DNA of 64,000 bases, taken from the NCBI RefSeq assembly GCF_902833085.1, contig NZ_CADFEB010000002.1, positions 310,001 to 374,000 on the forward strand, in the 5' to 3' direction. This document shows, piece by piece, positions 1 to 7,778 of the stretch. Under the pieces are notes generated by a model. The model worked only from the letters and a program-made list of their open reading frames with translations. It ran no database searches and was not told the origin of the DNA. Source of the DNA: Burkholderia ubonensis (GTDB lineage Bacteria > Pseudomonadota > Gammaproteobacteria > Burkholderiales > Burkholderiaceae). The position numbers and the translations under genes are program-made. How positions within the stretch are numbered: position 1 is the first letter of the stretch; each line of letters opens with the position of its first letter.

Positions 1-196
1 GGAGGGCGGCGCGGCGGCCGTCCGCGAGAGACCGGAATGCGACATGGAATGAACGCCTGCGCGGGTGCCGGCCCGCGCTGTGTTTATTTTGAGAGAGGCG
101 CCTAGCTTACGGGTTTATTCGCACCGTGTCGAACGGGGGGCGATGGCCCTGTCGTGCGCAGGGTCGGGTGCGGCGTCGCGCGGCCGGATGTTTGCG

Positions 197-415
197 CTAC
201 GCGCCGTGCACCGCGATCCGCGTGTCGCCGAGCAGCACGACCTGGCCTGCGCGGATCTTGCAGGTCTTGCGCAGTTCGACTGCGCCGTCGACCTTCACCG
301 CGCCGGACGCGACGATCACTTTCGCGGAGCCGCCGCTGTCGGCGAGGCCGGTGATCTTCAGGAGGTTGTGCAACTCGACGAATTCGCCGGTCAGCGTGAA
401 ATCCAGATTGGGCAT
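197..415 (-). CDS. S4-domain RNA-binding protein (YbcJ-like)
   Basis: A 72-residue protein that is essentially one S4 domain, the small fold used by many ribosome- and RNA-associated proteins. The S4 pattern is visible as LHNLLKITGLADSGG followed by AKVIVASGAVKVDG and then KTCKIRAGQVV, ending with a short beta strand. It resembles E. coli YbcJ, a small stand-alone S4 protein of unclear target. A much longer upstream extension is open in this frame, but homology begins at the ATG at 415, so I used that start. It is the first gene of the window; nothing recognisable lies to its left (1-196). Its specific RNA partner cannot be told from sequence. Confidence 0.8.
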   Translation of the reverse strand: MPNLDFTLTGEFVELHNLLKITGLADSGGSAKVIVASGAVKVDGAVELRKTCKIRAGQVVLLGDTRIAVHGA

Positions 416-688
416 GACGAGGAAAGCGCGCGGGGCGCGGGATGAATCGCCCCGCATCATACGGCACCGGAGGCCTGCGCGCGAGGGCGGCGATGCGGCG
501 TCGGCCCCGGATGTTAAAGAGTGTGAGCGATTCGTCAGCAAATGAAACGGTGGGTAACAGTCTGCGAGATCGGCGAACCCGTCCCGCGAACGCCGGGTCT
601 CTAGGCGTACCTGTTGCATGTTGCGGCGGGGGACGCGATGGACCGCACCGATGCAGTCCACGCCAACAACTTCTTGAGGAGGATTGCC

Positions 689-1063
689 ATGTCCAAGATT
701 CGTACGATGCTGATCGGTGCCGCGCTGACGGCGTTCGCGACCTCGGCTGCGTTTGCGCAGACGGCGGGGGCACAGGGCTCGGCAGGCGCCGGCGTGCAGG
801 TGCAGACGCCGGCCACCGGTGCGGGCATGCAGGGCGGCGCAGACGCGTCGGGCGGCGCGACCGGCGCAATGAGCTCGGCGACCGATGAGGCGAAGGACAC
901 CGCGTCGTCGGCCGTCCACTCGACGAAGAAGCACGTCAAGCACGCCGCGAAGTCGGCGAAGGGTCACGCCAACGCCGCGAAGGCGAAGGCCGGCGAAGCC
1001 GCCGACGGCGGCGCATCGGCCGGCGTGAAGGGCGGTGCGTCGGCCGAAGGCGCCACGCAGTAA
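689..1063 (+). CDS. small secreted Ala/Gly/Lys-rich protein, unknown function
   Basis: A 124-residue protein starting at an ATG preceded by a strong ribosome binding site (GAGGAGG at 676-682, 6 bases away). An N-terminal Sec signal peptide is clear: MSKIRT, a hydrophobic stretch, then a likely cleavage after AAFA near residue 23. The mature part is low complexity: Gly/Ala/Thr-rich first, then Lys/His/Ala-rich (STKKHVKHAAKSAKGHANA), and finally Gly/Ala again. The Lys-Ala section resembles histone-H1-like or nucleic-acid-binding tails, but that is only composition. Expected location is periplasm or outside the cell. Function unknown. An upstream GTG would put 25 non-signal residues first and is less likely. 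Confidence 0.7.
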   Translation: MSKIRTMLIGAALTAFATSAAFAQTAGAQGSAGAGVQVQTPATGAGMQGGADASGGATGAMSSATDEAKDTASSAVHSTKKHVKHAAKSAKGHANAAKAKAGEAADGGASAGVKGGASAEGATQ

Positions 1064-1127
1064 CGTCGTTCGTTTGCCGCGCGACGGTCGCCCCGGAAGG
1101 CGCGTCGTGGCGGCGGCATCAACCCGG

Positions 1128-1164
1128 CGGCCCGGCTCGCTTCGCGCGGACCGGGCCGTTGTTC
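1128..1164. terminator. hairpin between convergent genes
   Basis: An 8-bp perfect stem (CGGCCCGG at 1128-1135 with CCGGGCCG at 1151-1158) followed by TTGTTC. It lies between the plus gene ending at 1063 and the minus gene ending at 1183, so it could terminate the first. The T tract is poor. Confidence 0.4.
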
Positions 1165-1182
1165 ATGGCCGCGAGCGCGCGG

Positions 1183-1959
1183 TCACGGCCGGCGCTGTTC
1201 GGGCGTCTGGCCCTGTTGCGTGCGCACCGCGGGCGGCGAGAACACCGCGCGCAGCCATGCGGCGAGCCGCGCGAACACGTCGTACGGTTCCTCGACGAAG
1301 ATTTCCGGCTTCAGGAGCCGCAGGTATTCCATGATCTGCTGCGCTTCCGCCTTCTGGAACGAGCCGTGCGCGAGCGCCAGGCGCAGCAGCCCGCGCAGTT
1401 CGCCGAGCTTGTCGCGCGCCGTGCTGCCGACGCTCATCTCGCACGCGAGCTTGGCTTCGTAGATTCGCTGCCGCAGCGATTCCGCGAGCCGCCACGCGGG
1501 CGTCTGCATCTGCTCCTCGAGCGCCTGGATGTCCAGCACCGCGCTCTTGATCTGCGCGGCGAGCGGATCGATCAGGGCCGCATCGCCCTGCGCTTCGGCG
1601 ACGATCGCCTTCGCCCAGTCTCGGCACGCCTTCGCCAGCTCGTCGGGCGTCCATTCCGAACGCGACGCGAAGCCGAAGCCGAATTCGCCGGCCTGCCGCA
1701 TCAGGATCGCGACGACGTCCGGGAATTCCTTGTCGAGCGTGCGCTTGGCCCACGCATACTGGCCGCCCTCCAGCATTCGCTGCACGGCGTGCTCGGTGAG
1801 CGGCACCATGTTGTCGAGCAGTTTTGCGCGCAGGAAATCCTCGAACGACGGTGTCGCGAACTGCGGGTCGAGTTTCAGCGACACGCGCACGAATGCGTCG
1901 TAGTCCTTGCGCAAGGACGCGAGCGTGTCGTCCTTGAGGGAAAGGGTGATCTGGCCCAT
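1183..1959 (-). CDS. conserved hypothetical protein, mostly helical
   Basis: A 258-residue protein I do not recognise. The start is the ATG at 1959 (MGQITLSLKDD); the open frame continues 36 residues upstream but that part is Arg-rich and looks non-coding. There is no signal peptide or membrane segment. The sequence reads as amphipathic helices rich in Leu, Ala, Arg and Glu (for example LRKDYDAFVRVSLKL, and ALEEQMQTPAWRLAESLRQ), with a proline/glutamine-rich tail. This suggests a soluble cytosolic helical protein. Codon use is like its neighbours, so it looks native. It stands alone between a convergent secreted-protein gene and azlCD. Confidence 0.65.
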   Translation of the reverse strand: MGQITLSLKDDTLASLRKDYDAFVRVSLKLDPQFATPSFEDFLRAKLLDNMVPLTEHAVQRMLEGGQYAWAKRTLDKEFPDVVAILMRQAGEFGFGFASRSEWTPDELAKACRDWAKAIVAEAQGDAALIDPLAAQIKSAVLDIQALEEQMQTPAWRLAESLRQRIYEAKLACEMSVGSTARDKLGELRGLLRLALAHGSFQKAEAQQIMEYLRLLKPEIFVEEPYDVFARLAAWLRAVFSPPAVRTQQGQTPEQRRP

Positions 1960-2131
1960 GAATCGTCTCGGTGGCGGCCCGCGCCGGCCGGATGCCGGGA
2001 TCGCACGCCGGCGCCGGCGCGTCGTCGACGGTCCCGGTACGCGCCGAGACCGACGGCGGGTCTTCAACCGTTTATCGGCCGGGCGGCGCGAAACTTGAGC
2101 GGGACGTGCGCTCGCGCATTCCGGCGCCGCT

Positions 2132-2473
2132 TCAGCCGGGCAGCCAGCCGTGCGGCAGCACCACGCCCTGCCAGAAGAAGAACACCGCGAGCCCGGCCGC
2201 GATCGTCACGAGCGGCCGGCGCGTCGCGGCCGACACGAGCACCGCGGCGAGCGCGCCGACGAGCTGCGGGTTGCGCCACGTCAGCTCGGCCGTGCCGCCG
2301 TGCGGCGACACGGTCATCGGCACGATGATCGCGGTCAGTACGGTGACCGGCACGAAGCCGAGCGCCGTGCGCGCGAGCGGCGGGAACGTCAGCCGCTCGC
2401 CGAACAGGAACAGCGTCGCGCGGATCGCATAGGTGATGGCGGCCATGCCGAGGATCAGCAGCGCGTAGCTCAC
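2132..2473 (-). CDS. azlD: AzlD family branched-chain amino acid export subunit
   Basis: A 113-residue inner-membrane protein with three to four hydrophobic segments (SYALLILGMAAITYA, LGFVPVTVLTAIIVP, LVGALAAVLVSAATR, LVTIAAGLAVFFFWQ). AzlD is the small partner of AzlC in exporters of branched-chain amino acids or related compounds. The start is GTG at 2473, overlapping the azlC stop as GTGA (4-base overlap), which indicates translational coupling and fixes the start. Family pairing with azlC makes the call firm; the exported substrate in this organism is an inference. Confidence 0.85.
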   Translation of the reverse strand: MSYALLILGMAAITYAIRATLFLFGERLTFPPLARTALGFVPVTVLTAIIVPMTVSPHGGTAELTWRNPQLVGALAAVLVSAATRRPLVTIAAGLAVFFFWQGVVLPHGWLPG

Positions 2474-3237
2474 GATGCGGCCTCCGGGTGCGAGCCCGCG
2501 CGTGCGCGGTCCTGCAGCAGCGTCAGCGCGACGCCGACGGCGACCCCCGCCGCGACCGCGCCCAGCAGGCCGAGCTTGTACGGCCAGCCCTGCCAGTAAT
2601 ACGCGAGCACGCCGGCCGTCGCGGCAGCGGAGAAATAGCGCAGCGTGCCCAGTTGCGGCACGACGATCGCGATGAAGGTCGCCGCCATCGCGAAGTCGAG
2701 GCCGAGCGACTGGAGCCCCGGGAATGCCGAGCCGAACCCCAGGCCGGCGAGCGTCCAGATCTGCCAGTTCACGTACATCGCGAGTCCCGAGCCGAAGAAG
2801 TAGTGCGGGCCGATCGCGCCCGGCGGGAAATGCCGGTAGTGCGCGTACGCGACCGCGAACACCTCGTCGGTCATCAGCGCGCCGAGCGTCGCGCGCCAGC
2901 GCAGCGGCAGGTGGGCGACGTACGGCGCGAGTGTCGCGCTGTACAGCAGGTGGCGCAGGTTGACGATCAGCGTCGTCGCGAGCACGACGACGAAGCTTGC
3001 GCCGCCCGCGACGAGCCCGAGCGCGATGAACTGCGCGGAGCCGGCGAACACGGTCAGCGACATCAGCGCGCCGTGCCAGCCGGCGAGCGGGCCGCCGGCA
3101 ACGAGCGTGCCGAAGATCACGCCGAACGGCGCTGCGCCGACCATCATCGGGATCGTGTCGCGGGCGCCGTCGAGCCATTCGTTCAGCGGACGGCGTGCGG
3201 ATGACGCGGGTGATTGATTCACGAGTTGCTCCTCCAT
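2470..3237 (-). CDS. azlC: AzlC family branched-chain amino acid permease subunit
   Basis: A 255-residue polytopic inner-membrane protein of the AzlC family, the large subunit of an AzlCD exporter. Family signs are DTIPMMVGAAPFGVIFG near residue 30, the conserved NLRHLLYSATLAPYV around residue 95 and the following DEVFAVAYAHY. About six or seven membrane helices are expected. The start is the ATG at 3237; a GTGA overlap joins it to azlD. The AraC-type regulator gene lies 90 bases upstream on the same strand and may control the pair, although in Bacillus azlCD is governed by an Lrp-type protein. Confidence 0.9.
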   Translation of the reverse strand: MEEQLVNQSPASSARRPLNEWLDGARDTIPMMVGAAPFGVIFGTLVAGGPLAGWHGALMSLTVFAGSAQFIALGLVAGGASFVVVLATTLIVNLRHLLYSATLAPYVAHLPLRWRATLGALMTDEVFAVAYAHYRHFPPGAIGPHYFFGSGLAMYVNWQIWTLAGLGFGSAFPGLQSLGLDFAMAATFIAIVVPQLGTLRYFSAAATAGVLAYYWQGWPYKLGLLGAVAAGVAVGVALTLLQDRARAGSHPEAAS

Positions 3238-3326
3238 ATGCGGGAGGATAGCGGGCCGGCGAACGGGCGGCTTGTACGTTCTTGCGCTGCCGGGCAGGGG
3301 GCGGCCCGCAGCGCTGCGCGGGGGCG

Positions 3327-4229
3327 TCAGCGCGTCTGCCAGCGCCCCGGCGGCACGCCGAACATCCGCCTGAAGTGGCGGGTGAAATGGCTCTGGTCGA
3401 CGAACCCGCTGGCCGCGGCAACCTCGGCGACGGCCACGCCCGCGCGCAGCGGCGCGAGCGCGCGCTGCAACCGCAACTGGTTGCGCCACGCGTGCGGCGG
3501 CATGCCGGTCGTGCGCGTGAACAGGCGCGCCGCATGGAACGGCGACAATCCCGCCGCCTGCGCGATCTCGTCGAGCGTGACCGCGCCCGTCAGGTCGGCG
3601 GCAAGCCGCTCGCGCATCGTCTCGACGCGCGGTTCGTCCGCGGCGAGCGACGCCGGCCGCAGATGCGCGTCCGCGTGGCGCACGATCAGCGCCGAGAACG
3701 CGTCGAGCATCGCCGTCTCGGCGGCAAGCGGGTCGTAGATCCGCGGTGCGTCGGGCATCGCGGTGGCGTCGGCCGGCGGCCCGTGCTCGTGGGGTGCCGG
3801 CGCGCGTACGCTGCCGGCTTCCATCATCCGGTGCGCCCGCGCGACCCGGGCCGCGAGATCCGGATCGCGGATCACGTCGTGCGGAAACCACGGCGCATCC
3901 TGCGGGCGTCCGGCGATCGTGCTCGCGAGCGACCGGATGAACTCGACCGGCACGTAGCAGACCCGGTAGCGCCAGCCGTCGTCGGCAGCGCGCGAGCCGG
4001 TGTGCACTTCGCCGGGATTGATCACGGGGACGGTGCCCGTTTCGGCGATATGGCCGGTGCCGCGACAGACATAGCGCTCGGCGCCCGCTTCGATCACGGG
4101 GACCGTGTATGCATCGTGCCAGTGCGGCGCGAACGTGTGGTCGCGATAAGTGGCCGTGACGAGATCCGCGTCCGGCAGGAGCGGGGTGCGCCAGTAGCGG
4201 GCGGAATCTCGGAGGCGGGCGGCGGACAT
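3327..4229 (-). CDS. AraC family transcriptional regulator
   Basis: A 300-residue DNA-binding regulator. The N-terminal half is an AraC-type cupin ligand-binding domain (FAPHWHDAYTVPVIEAG, then NPGEVHTG near residue 80). The C-terminal 100 residues hold two helix-turn-helix motifs: LDEIAQAAGLSPFHAARLF and VAEVAAASGFVDQSHFTR, ending with the AraC signature FRRMFGVPPGRWQ. An in-frame GTG lies 9 bases upstream of the chosen ATG at 4229. It sits directly upstream of azlC on the same strand, so it is a candidate regulator of amino acid export; the effector is unknown. Confidence 0.88.
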   Translation of the reverse strand: MSAARLRDSARYWRTPLLPDADLVTATYRDHTFAPHWHDAYTVPVIEAGAERYVCRGTGHIAETGTVPVINPGEVHTGSRAADDGWRYRVCYVPVEFIRSLASTIAGRPQDAPWFPHDVIRDPDLAARVARAHRMMEAGSVRAPAPHEHGPPADATAMPDAPRIYDPLAAETAMLDAFSALIVRHADAHLRPASLAADEPRVETMRERLAADLTGAVTLDEIAQAAGLSPFHAARLFTRTTGMPPHAWRNQLRLQRALAPLRAGVAVAEVAAASGFVDQSHFTRHFRRMFGVPPGRWQTR

Positions 4230-4283
4230 GGCGGGCACTGGAACGGGCGAACCGACAGTGTAGTCCCGCGCGCCGGTTGCGAC

Positions 4284-4769
4284 TTACTTGACGGGGATCG
4301 GCGTGGCGGCCGGCACCGGCACCGCGGTCACGCTGTTCTTCGGGCTGCCGCTGACGACCCGGTCGCTGTAGGTCAGGTAGACGAGCGTGTTGCGCTTCTT
4401 GTCGACCACGCGCACGACGTGCAGCGTCTTGAAGATGAACGACATGCGCTCGCTGAACACGTCGGTCTGCTGCTTGAGCGGGCCGGTGAAGCTGATCGGG
4501 CCGACCTGCCGGCACGCGATCGACGCCTCGCTCGGATCCTCGGCGAGGCCGAGCGAGCCCTTGATCCCGCCGGTGCGCGCGCGCGACACGTAGCAGGTCA
4601 CGCCGGCGACGAGCGGATCGTCGTAGGCCTCGACGACCACGCGGTCGGAACCCGTCAGGCGGAAATTGGTGTTGACGCTGCCGACTTCCTCCGCGTGCGC
4701 GAGCGGCGCGGCGGCAAGCGTGGCGAGGAGGAGGGCGGACGGCGCGACGGCGGCAAGACGGCTCTTCAT
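4284..4769 (-). CDS. creA: CreA family periplasmic protein
   Basis: A 161-residue exported protein of the CreA family. It has an N-terminal signal peptide ([26 protein letters not shown], cleavage expected near residue 26). The core contains [23 protein letters not shown], and [16 protein letters not shown] with the two Cys residues typical of the family, and [23 protein letters not shown]. CreA is widespread in proteobacteria but its biochemical role is not known. No creBCD genes are present beside it, so it is not part of a cre regulon here. Confidence 0.9.
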   Translation of the reverse strand: MKSRLAAVAPSALLLATLAAAPLAHAEEVGSVNTNFRLTGSDRVVVEAYDDPLVAGVTCYVSRARTGGIKGSLGLAEDPSEASIACRQVGPISFTGPLKQQTDVFSERMSFIFKTLHVVRVVDKKRNTLVYLTYSDRVVSGSPKNSVTAVPVPAATPIPVK

Positions 4770-4847
4770 CGGCGAAATCTGAAGCGATTGCGGGACAGAG
4801 ACTCTAGCACGCGCGGATCGCGTTATCGTGCCGACGCCGGAAAAACA

Positions 4848-4873
4848 AAAGGCCCGTCGCTTGACGGGCCTTT
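4848..4873 (-). terminator. terminator of tRNA-Asn (downstream copy)
   Basis: Stem of 11 bp (AAAGGCCCGTC at 4848-4858 with GACGGGCCTTT at 4863-4873). Read on the minus strand it is followed by TTTTGTTTTT, a classic intrinsic terminator just after the last tRNA-Asn gene. Confidence 0.85.
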
Positions 4874-4880
4874 CGCTGTT

Positions 4881-4956
4881 TGGCTCCCCGACCTGGGCTC
4901 GAACCAGGGACCTACGGATTAACAGTCCGGCGCTCTACCGACTGAGCTATCGGGGA
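4881..4956 (-). tRNA. tRNA-Asn (GTT)
   Basis: A 76-base tRNA on the minus strand with encoded CCA. The anticodon GTT is complementary to AAC at 4921-4923. All arms are canonical (TCCCCGA acceptor, GGTTCGAGCCC T-arm). Its sequence is identical to the second copy at 5028-5103. Confidence 0.97.
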
Positions 4957-4989
4957 ATAAATCGGTATCTTCTGCGTTTGGCGGCCATC

Positions 4990-5014
4990 AAAAAACCCGT
5001 CCAATTTCAACGGG
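4990..5014 (-). terminator. terminator between the two tRNA-Asn genes
   Basis: On the minus strand, a CCCGT/ACGGG stem (5010-5014 with 4996-5000) is followed by six or more T residues (4990-4995). It follows the upstream tRNA-Asn, so each copy appears to have its own stop signal, though the stem is short and read-through is likely. Confidence 0.6.
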
Positions 5015-5027
5015 CTCTTTGCATTTT

Positions 5028-5103
5028 TGGCTCCCCGACCTGGGCTCGAACCAGGGACCTACGGATTAACAGTCCGGCGCTCTACCGACTGAGCTATCGG
5101 GGA
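5028..5103 (-). tRNA. tRNA-Asn (GTT), second copy
   Basis: A 76-base tRNA-Asn identical to the copy at 4881-4956, with encoded CCA. It is the promoter-proximal copy; a near-consensus promoter lies just upstream at 5124-5152. Confidence 0.97.
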
Positions 5104-5123
5104 ACAAACAGCAGAGAAACGAG

Positions 5124-5152
5124 ATTGTATGGAGTGTTAGCTAGGCTGTCAA
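5124..5152 (-). promoter_or_regulatory. sigma-70 promoter of the tRNA-Asn pair
   Basis: On the minus strand TTGACA (5147-5152) and TACAAT (5124-5129) are separated by exactly 17 bases. This is close to the perfect sigma-70 consensus, 20 bases ahead of the first tRNA-Asn. Confidence 0.88.
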
Positions 5153-5203
5153 CACCTTTTATGCCCGCCGCGCAATTTTTTTCCCGCGCGGGCATGCGCG
5201 CGA

Positions 5204-5527
5204 TCAGCGCTCGAGCAGATGCAGCTTTTCCTGCACGTCCTTCCACTCGTCCGCGTCGGCCGGCGCCGGCTTCGTCTTCGTGATCGACGGCCAGTTCTTC
5301 GCCAGCTCGGCGTTCAGCGCGGTGAACTGCTGCTGATCGCCCGGAACGTCTTCTTCGGCATAGATCGCGTTGGTCGGGCACTCGGCGACGCACACGGCGC
5401 AGTCGATGCACTCGTCCGGATCGATGGCGAGAAAGTTGGGACCTTCACGGAAGCAATCCACCGGGCATACATCCACGCAATCCGTGTATTTGCACTTGAT
5501 GCAGCCTTCGGTCACAACGTGAGTCAT
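5204..5527 (-). CDS. fdxA: seven-iron ferredoxin FdxA
   Basis: A 107-residue small electron carrier with one [3Fe-4S] and one [4Fe-4S] cluster. The first cluster motif is [18 protein letters not shown], the second [12 protein letters not shown], the arrangement of FdxA-type seven-iron ferredoxins. The C-terminal tail after residue 60 ([14 protein letters not shown]) is also family-typical. The ATG at 5527 starts directly at MTHVV, and the 20 residues open upstream are not conserved in character. On the minus strand a TACAAT hexamer at 5586-5591 could be its -10 box. Redox partner not evident from context. Confidence 0.95.
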   Translation of the reverse strand: MTHVVTEGCIKCKYTDCVDVCPVDCFREGPNFLAIDPDECIDCAVCVAECPTNAIYAEEDVPGDQQQFTALNAELAKNWPSITKTKPAPADADEWKDVQEKLHLLER

Positions 5528-5785
5528 TAAAACGCTCCTGCTTGGCGGTCGGTATATATGGGGTGGCGTGTGCGCCAAAAGCGGCATTGTAACTGATGCG
5601 CAAAACCCGCATGACGTGGTCGGCTTTCCGGCTTATACCGTTTCGTGATTAGTTTATGAGGGCCCGCCCAGGGGCTGCGTGCCGCGGTTTCCCGATGGTC
5701 CGGCCCGCATTCGGGTAACATGGCCGGCAGACCGGGCGGCGCGCGGTGCGCCGGGGCCGGTTCCGAAATTGGCGGTGCCGTCACC

Positions 5786-6985
5786 ATGATCATCACTTCG
5801 CTGCTCGACACGGATCTCTACAAGTTCACGATGATGCAGGTCGTCCTGCATCACTTCCCGGCCGCAAGCGTCGAATACCGCTTCAAGTGCCGCACGCCCG
5901 GCGTCGATCTCGTGCCGTACATCGACGAGATCCGCGACGAGGTGCGCGGCCTGTGCGCGCTGCGCTTCGCCGACGTCGAGCTCGACTACCTGCGCCGGAT
6001 GCGCTTCATCAAGAGCGACTTCGTCGATTTCCTCGCGCTCTTTCACCTGAACGAGAAATACATCTCGATCTCGCCGTCGCCGAAGGGCAACGGCGAGATC
6101 GACATCGAGATCAAGGGGCCGTGGCTGCACACGATCCTGTTCGAGATCCCGGTGCTCGCGATCGTCAACGAGGTGTACTTCCGCAACACGCAGCGCGAGC
6201 CCGACTACCGCGAGGGGCGCGGGCGGCTGGGCGAGAAGATCAAGCTGCTCGGCGCAAGGCCGGAATTCGCCGACTGCAAGATCGCCGACTACGGCACGCG
6301 CCGGCGCTTCTCGAAGGTATGGCACGAGGAGGTCGCGCGCACGCTGCGCGACGGCCTCGGGCCGCAGTTCGCCGGCACGAGCAACGTGCTGTACGCGATG
6401 AAGCACGACATCACGCCGCTCGGCACGATGGCGCACGAATACCTGCAGGCGTGCCAGGCGCTCGGGCCGCGGCTGCGCGATTCGCAGATCTACGGCTTCG
6501 AGATGTGGGCGAAGGAATACCGCGGCGACCTCGGCATCGCGCTGTCGGACGTCTACGGGATGGACGCGTTCCTGCGCGACTTCGACATGTACTTCTGCAA
6601 GCTGTTCGACGGCGCGCGCCACGATTCGGGCGACCCGTTCGAATGGGGCGAGCGGATGATCGCGCACTACGAAGCGAACCGCTGCGACCCGCGCACCAAG
6701 GTGCTGGTGTTCTCCGACGCGCTCGACATCCCGAAGGTCATGCAGCTGTACGAACGGTTCCGCGGCCGCTGCAAGCTCGCGTTCGGCGTCGGCACCAACC
6801 TGACCAACGACCTCGGCTACGTGCCGCTGCAGATCGTGATCAAGATGGTCCGCTGCAACGGCCAGCCGGTCGCGAAGCTGTCCGATTCGCCGGGCAAGAG
6901 CATGTGCGACGACAAGGCATATCTCGCGTACCTGCGCCAGGTGTTCGGCATCGCGCAGCCGGTCGAAGACGACGCGTCGCAGTAG
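5786..6985 (+). CDS. pncB: nicotinate phosphoribosyltransferase
   Basis: A 399-residue cytosolic enzyme of NAD salvage that makes nicotinate mononucleotide from nicotinate and phosphoribosyl pyrophosphate with ATP hydrolysis. Family signs include [18 protein letters not shown] at the start, [25 protein letters not shown] around residue 175, [25 protein letters not shown] near residue 275 and GVGTNLTND near residue 335. Length fits the family. The ATG at 5786 is used because conserved sequence begins there; 22 residues open upstream are not conserved. It is divergent from fdxA. Confidence 0.96.
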   Translation: MIITSLLDTDLYKFTMMQVVLHHFPAASVEYRFKCRTPGVDLVPYIDEIRDEVRGLCALRFADVELDYLRRMRFIKSDFVDFLALFHLNEKYISISPSPKGNGEIDIEIKGPWLHTILFEIPVLAIVNEVYFRNTQREPDYREGRGRLGEKIKLLGARPEFADCKIADYGTRRRFSKVWHEEVARTLRDGLGPQFAGTSNVLYAMKHDITPLGTMAHEYLQACQALGPRLRDSQIYGFEMWAKEYRGDLGIALSDVYGMDAFLRDFDMYFCKLFDGARHDSGDPFEWGERMIAHYEANRCDPRTKVLVFSDALDIPKVMQLYERFRGRCKLAFGVGTNLTNDLGYVPLQIVIKMVRCNGQPVAKLSDSPGKSMCDDKAYLAYLRQVFGIAQPVEDDASQ

Positions 6986-7071
6986 GTCGGCCGTTCGGCC
7001 GAAGGTGCGTGGCGAGAGGGGCGGCCGGTATAATCCGACGGTATCGCCCGCCAACGTCACGAGGACCGTTC

Positions 7072-7734
7072 ATGGACACTTCCGCTGCCCGTCGCCAGAT
7101 CCTCGCGCGCATCCGCGCCGCGCAGGGGCGCGCGGCCGAGCCGGACGCGACGGAGCGCGAAGGTGTCGACGACTACCTCGCCCGTCATCCGCAAGGCCCG
7201 CGTCCGCCGGCACCGGCCGACCTGGTCGCCGCGTTCGTCGACGAAGCGACGAAGCTCGCGACGACCGTCGACGAAGTCGCGACGCTGGCCGACGCACCCG
7301 CCGCCGCGGCCCGCTATCTGTTGGCGCACGGCCTGCCGATGCAGGCTGTTGCGTGGCGCACGCTGGCCGATCTCGACTGGGCGGGCGCGGGGCTGGCCGT
7401 CGAATGCCGCAAGCCGGCCGACGGTGATCTCGTCGGCCTGACAGGCTGCTTCTGCGCGACGGCGGAAACCGGCTCGCTGGTTCTGCTGTCCGGTCCCGAT
7501 ACCTATGCGTCGGCCGGCCTGCTGCCCGAGACGCACATCGCGATCGTGCCCGCGTCGCGGATCGTTGCCGGCCACGAGGACGCGTTCGCGCTGATCCGCG
7601 CGGAGCGCGGCGAATTGCCGCGTGCGGTCAATTTCGTGTCCGGCCCGTCGCGCACGGGCGACATCGAGCAAACCATCGTGCTGGGCGCGCACGGCCCGTA
7701 TCGCGTCCACGTGATCGTCGTACGGGGCGCGTGA
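7072..7734 (+). CDS. LutC/YkgG family LUD-domain protein
   Basis: A 220-residue protein with a LUD (lactate utilisation) domain. The family motif is visible as GLTGCFCATAETGSLVLLSGP (residues about 121-141) followed by PETHIAIVPASRIV, and the ending SGPSRTGDIEQTIVLGAHGP is typical of LutC. In Bacillus LutABC oxidises L-lactate; LutC is the small subunit without iron-sulfur motifs. No lutA or lutB lies here; it sits between pncB and an antiporter, so a lactate role is only an inference from family. Its stop overlaps the start region of the antiporter frame but a Shine-Dalgarno-led ATG lies 45 bases further on. Confidence 0.82.
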   Translation: MDTSAARRQILARIRAAQGRAAEPDATEREGVDDYLARHPQGPRPPAPADLVAAFVDEATKLATTVDEVATLADAPAAAARYLLAHGLPMQAVAWRTLADLDWAGAGLAVECRKPADGDLVGLTGCFCATAETGSLVLLSGPDTYASAGLLPETHIAIVPASRIVAGHEDAFALIRAERGELPRAVNFVSGPSRTGDIEQTIVLGAHGPYRVHVIVVRGA

Positions 7735-7778
7735 CGCACCCGCTGCATTCCACCACCGTTCAACAAAGGAAGTTCCGC

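Noticed and set aside
102..888. Several overlapping open frames at the left end on both strands
   Set aside because: Arg/Pro-rich translations without motifs or ribosome sites; only the S4-domain gene and the secreted protein gene are supported.
1159..2328. Plus-strand 389-codon frame antisense to the hypothetical gene and azlD
   Set aside because: It is antisense to genes with better codon pattern, and its translation is Arg-rich and unconserved in character.
4828..5283. Open frame repeating a [16 protein letters not shown] segment
   Set aside because: This is the translated antisense of the two tRNA-Asn genes, a well-known artefact.
7735..7778. Earlier GTG start for the antiporter that overlaps the LutC gene
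   Set aside because: The ATG at 7779 has a Shine-Dalgarno and begins a good N-terminal segment; the upstream residues are polar and not membrane-like.
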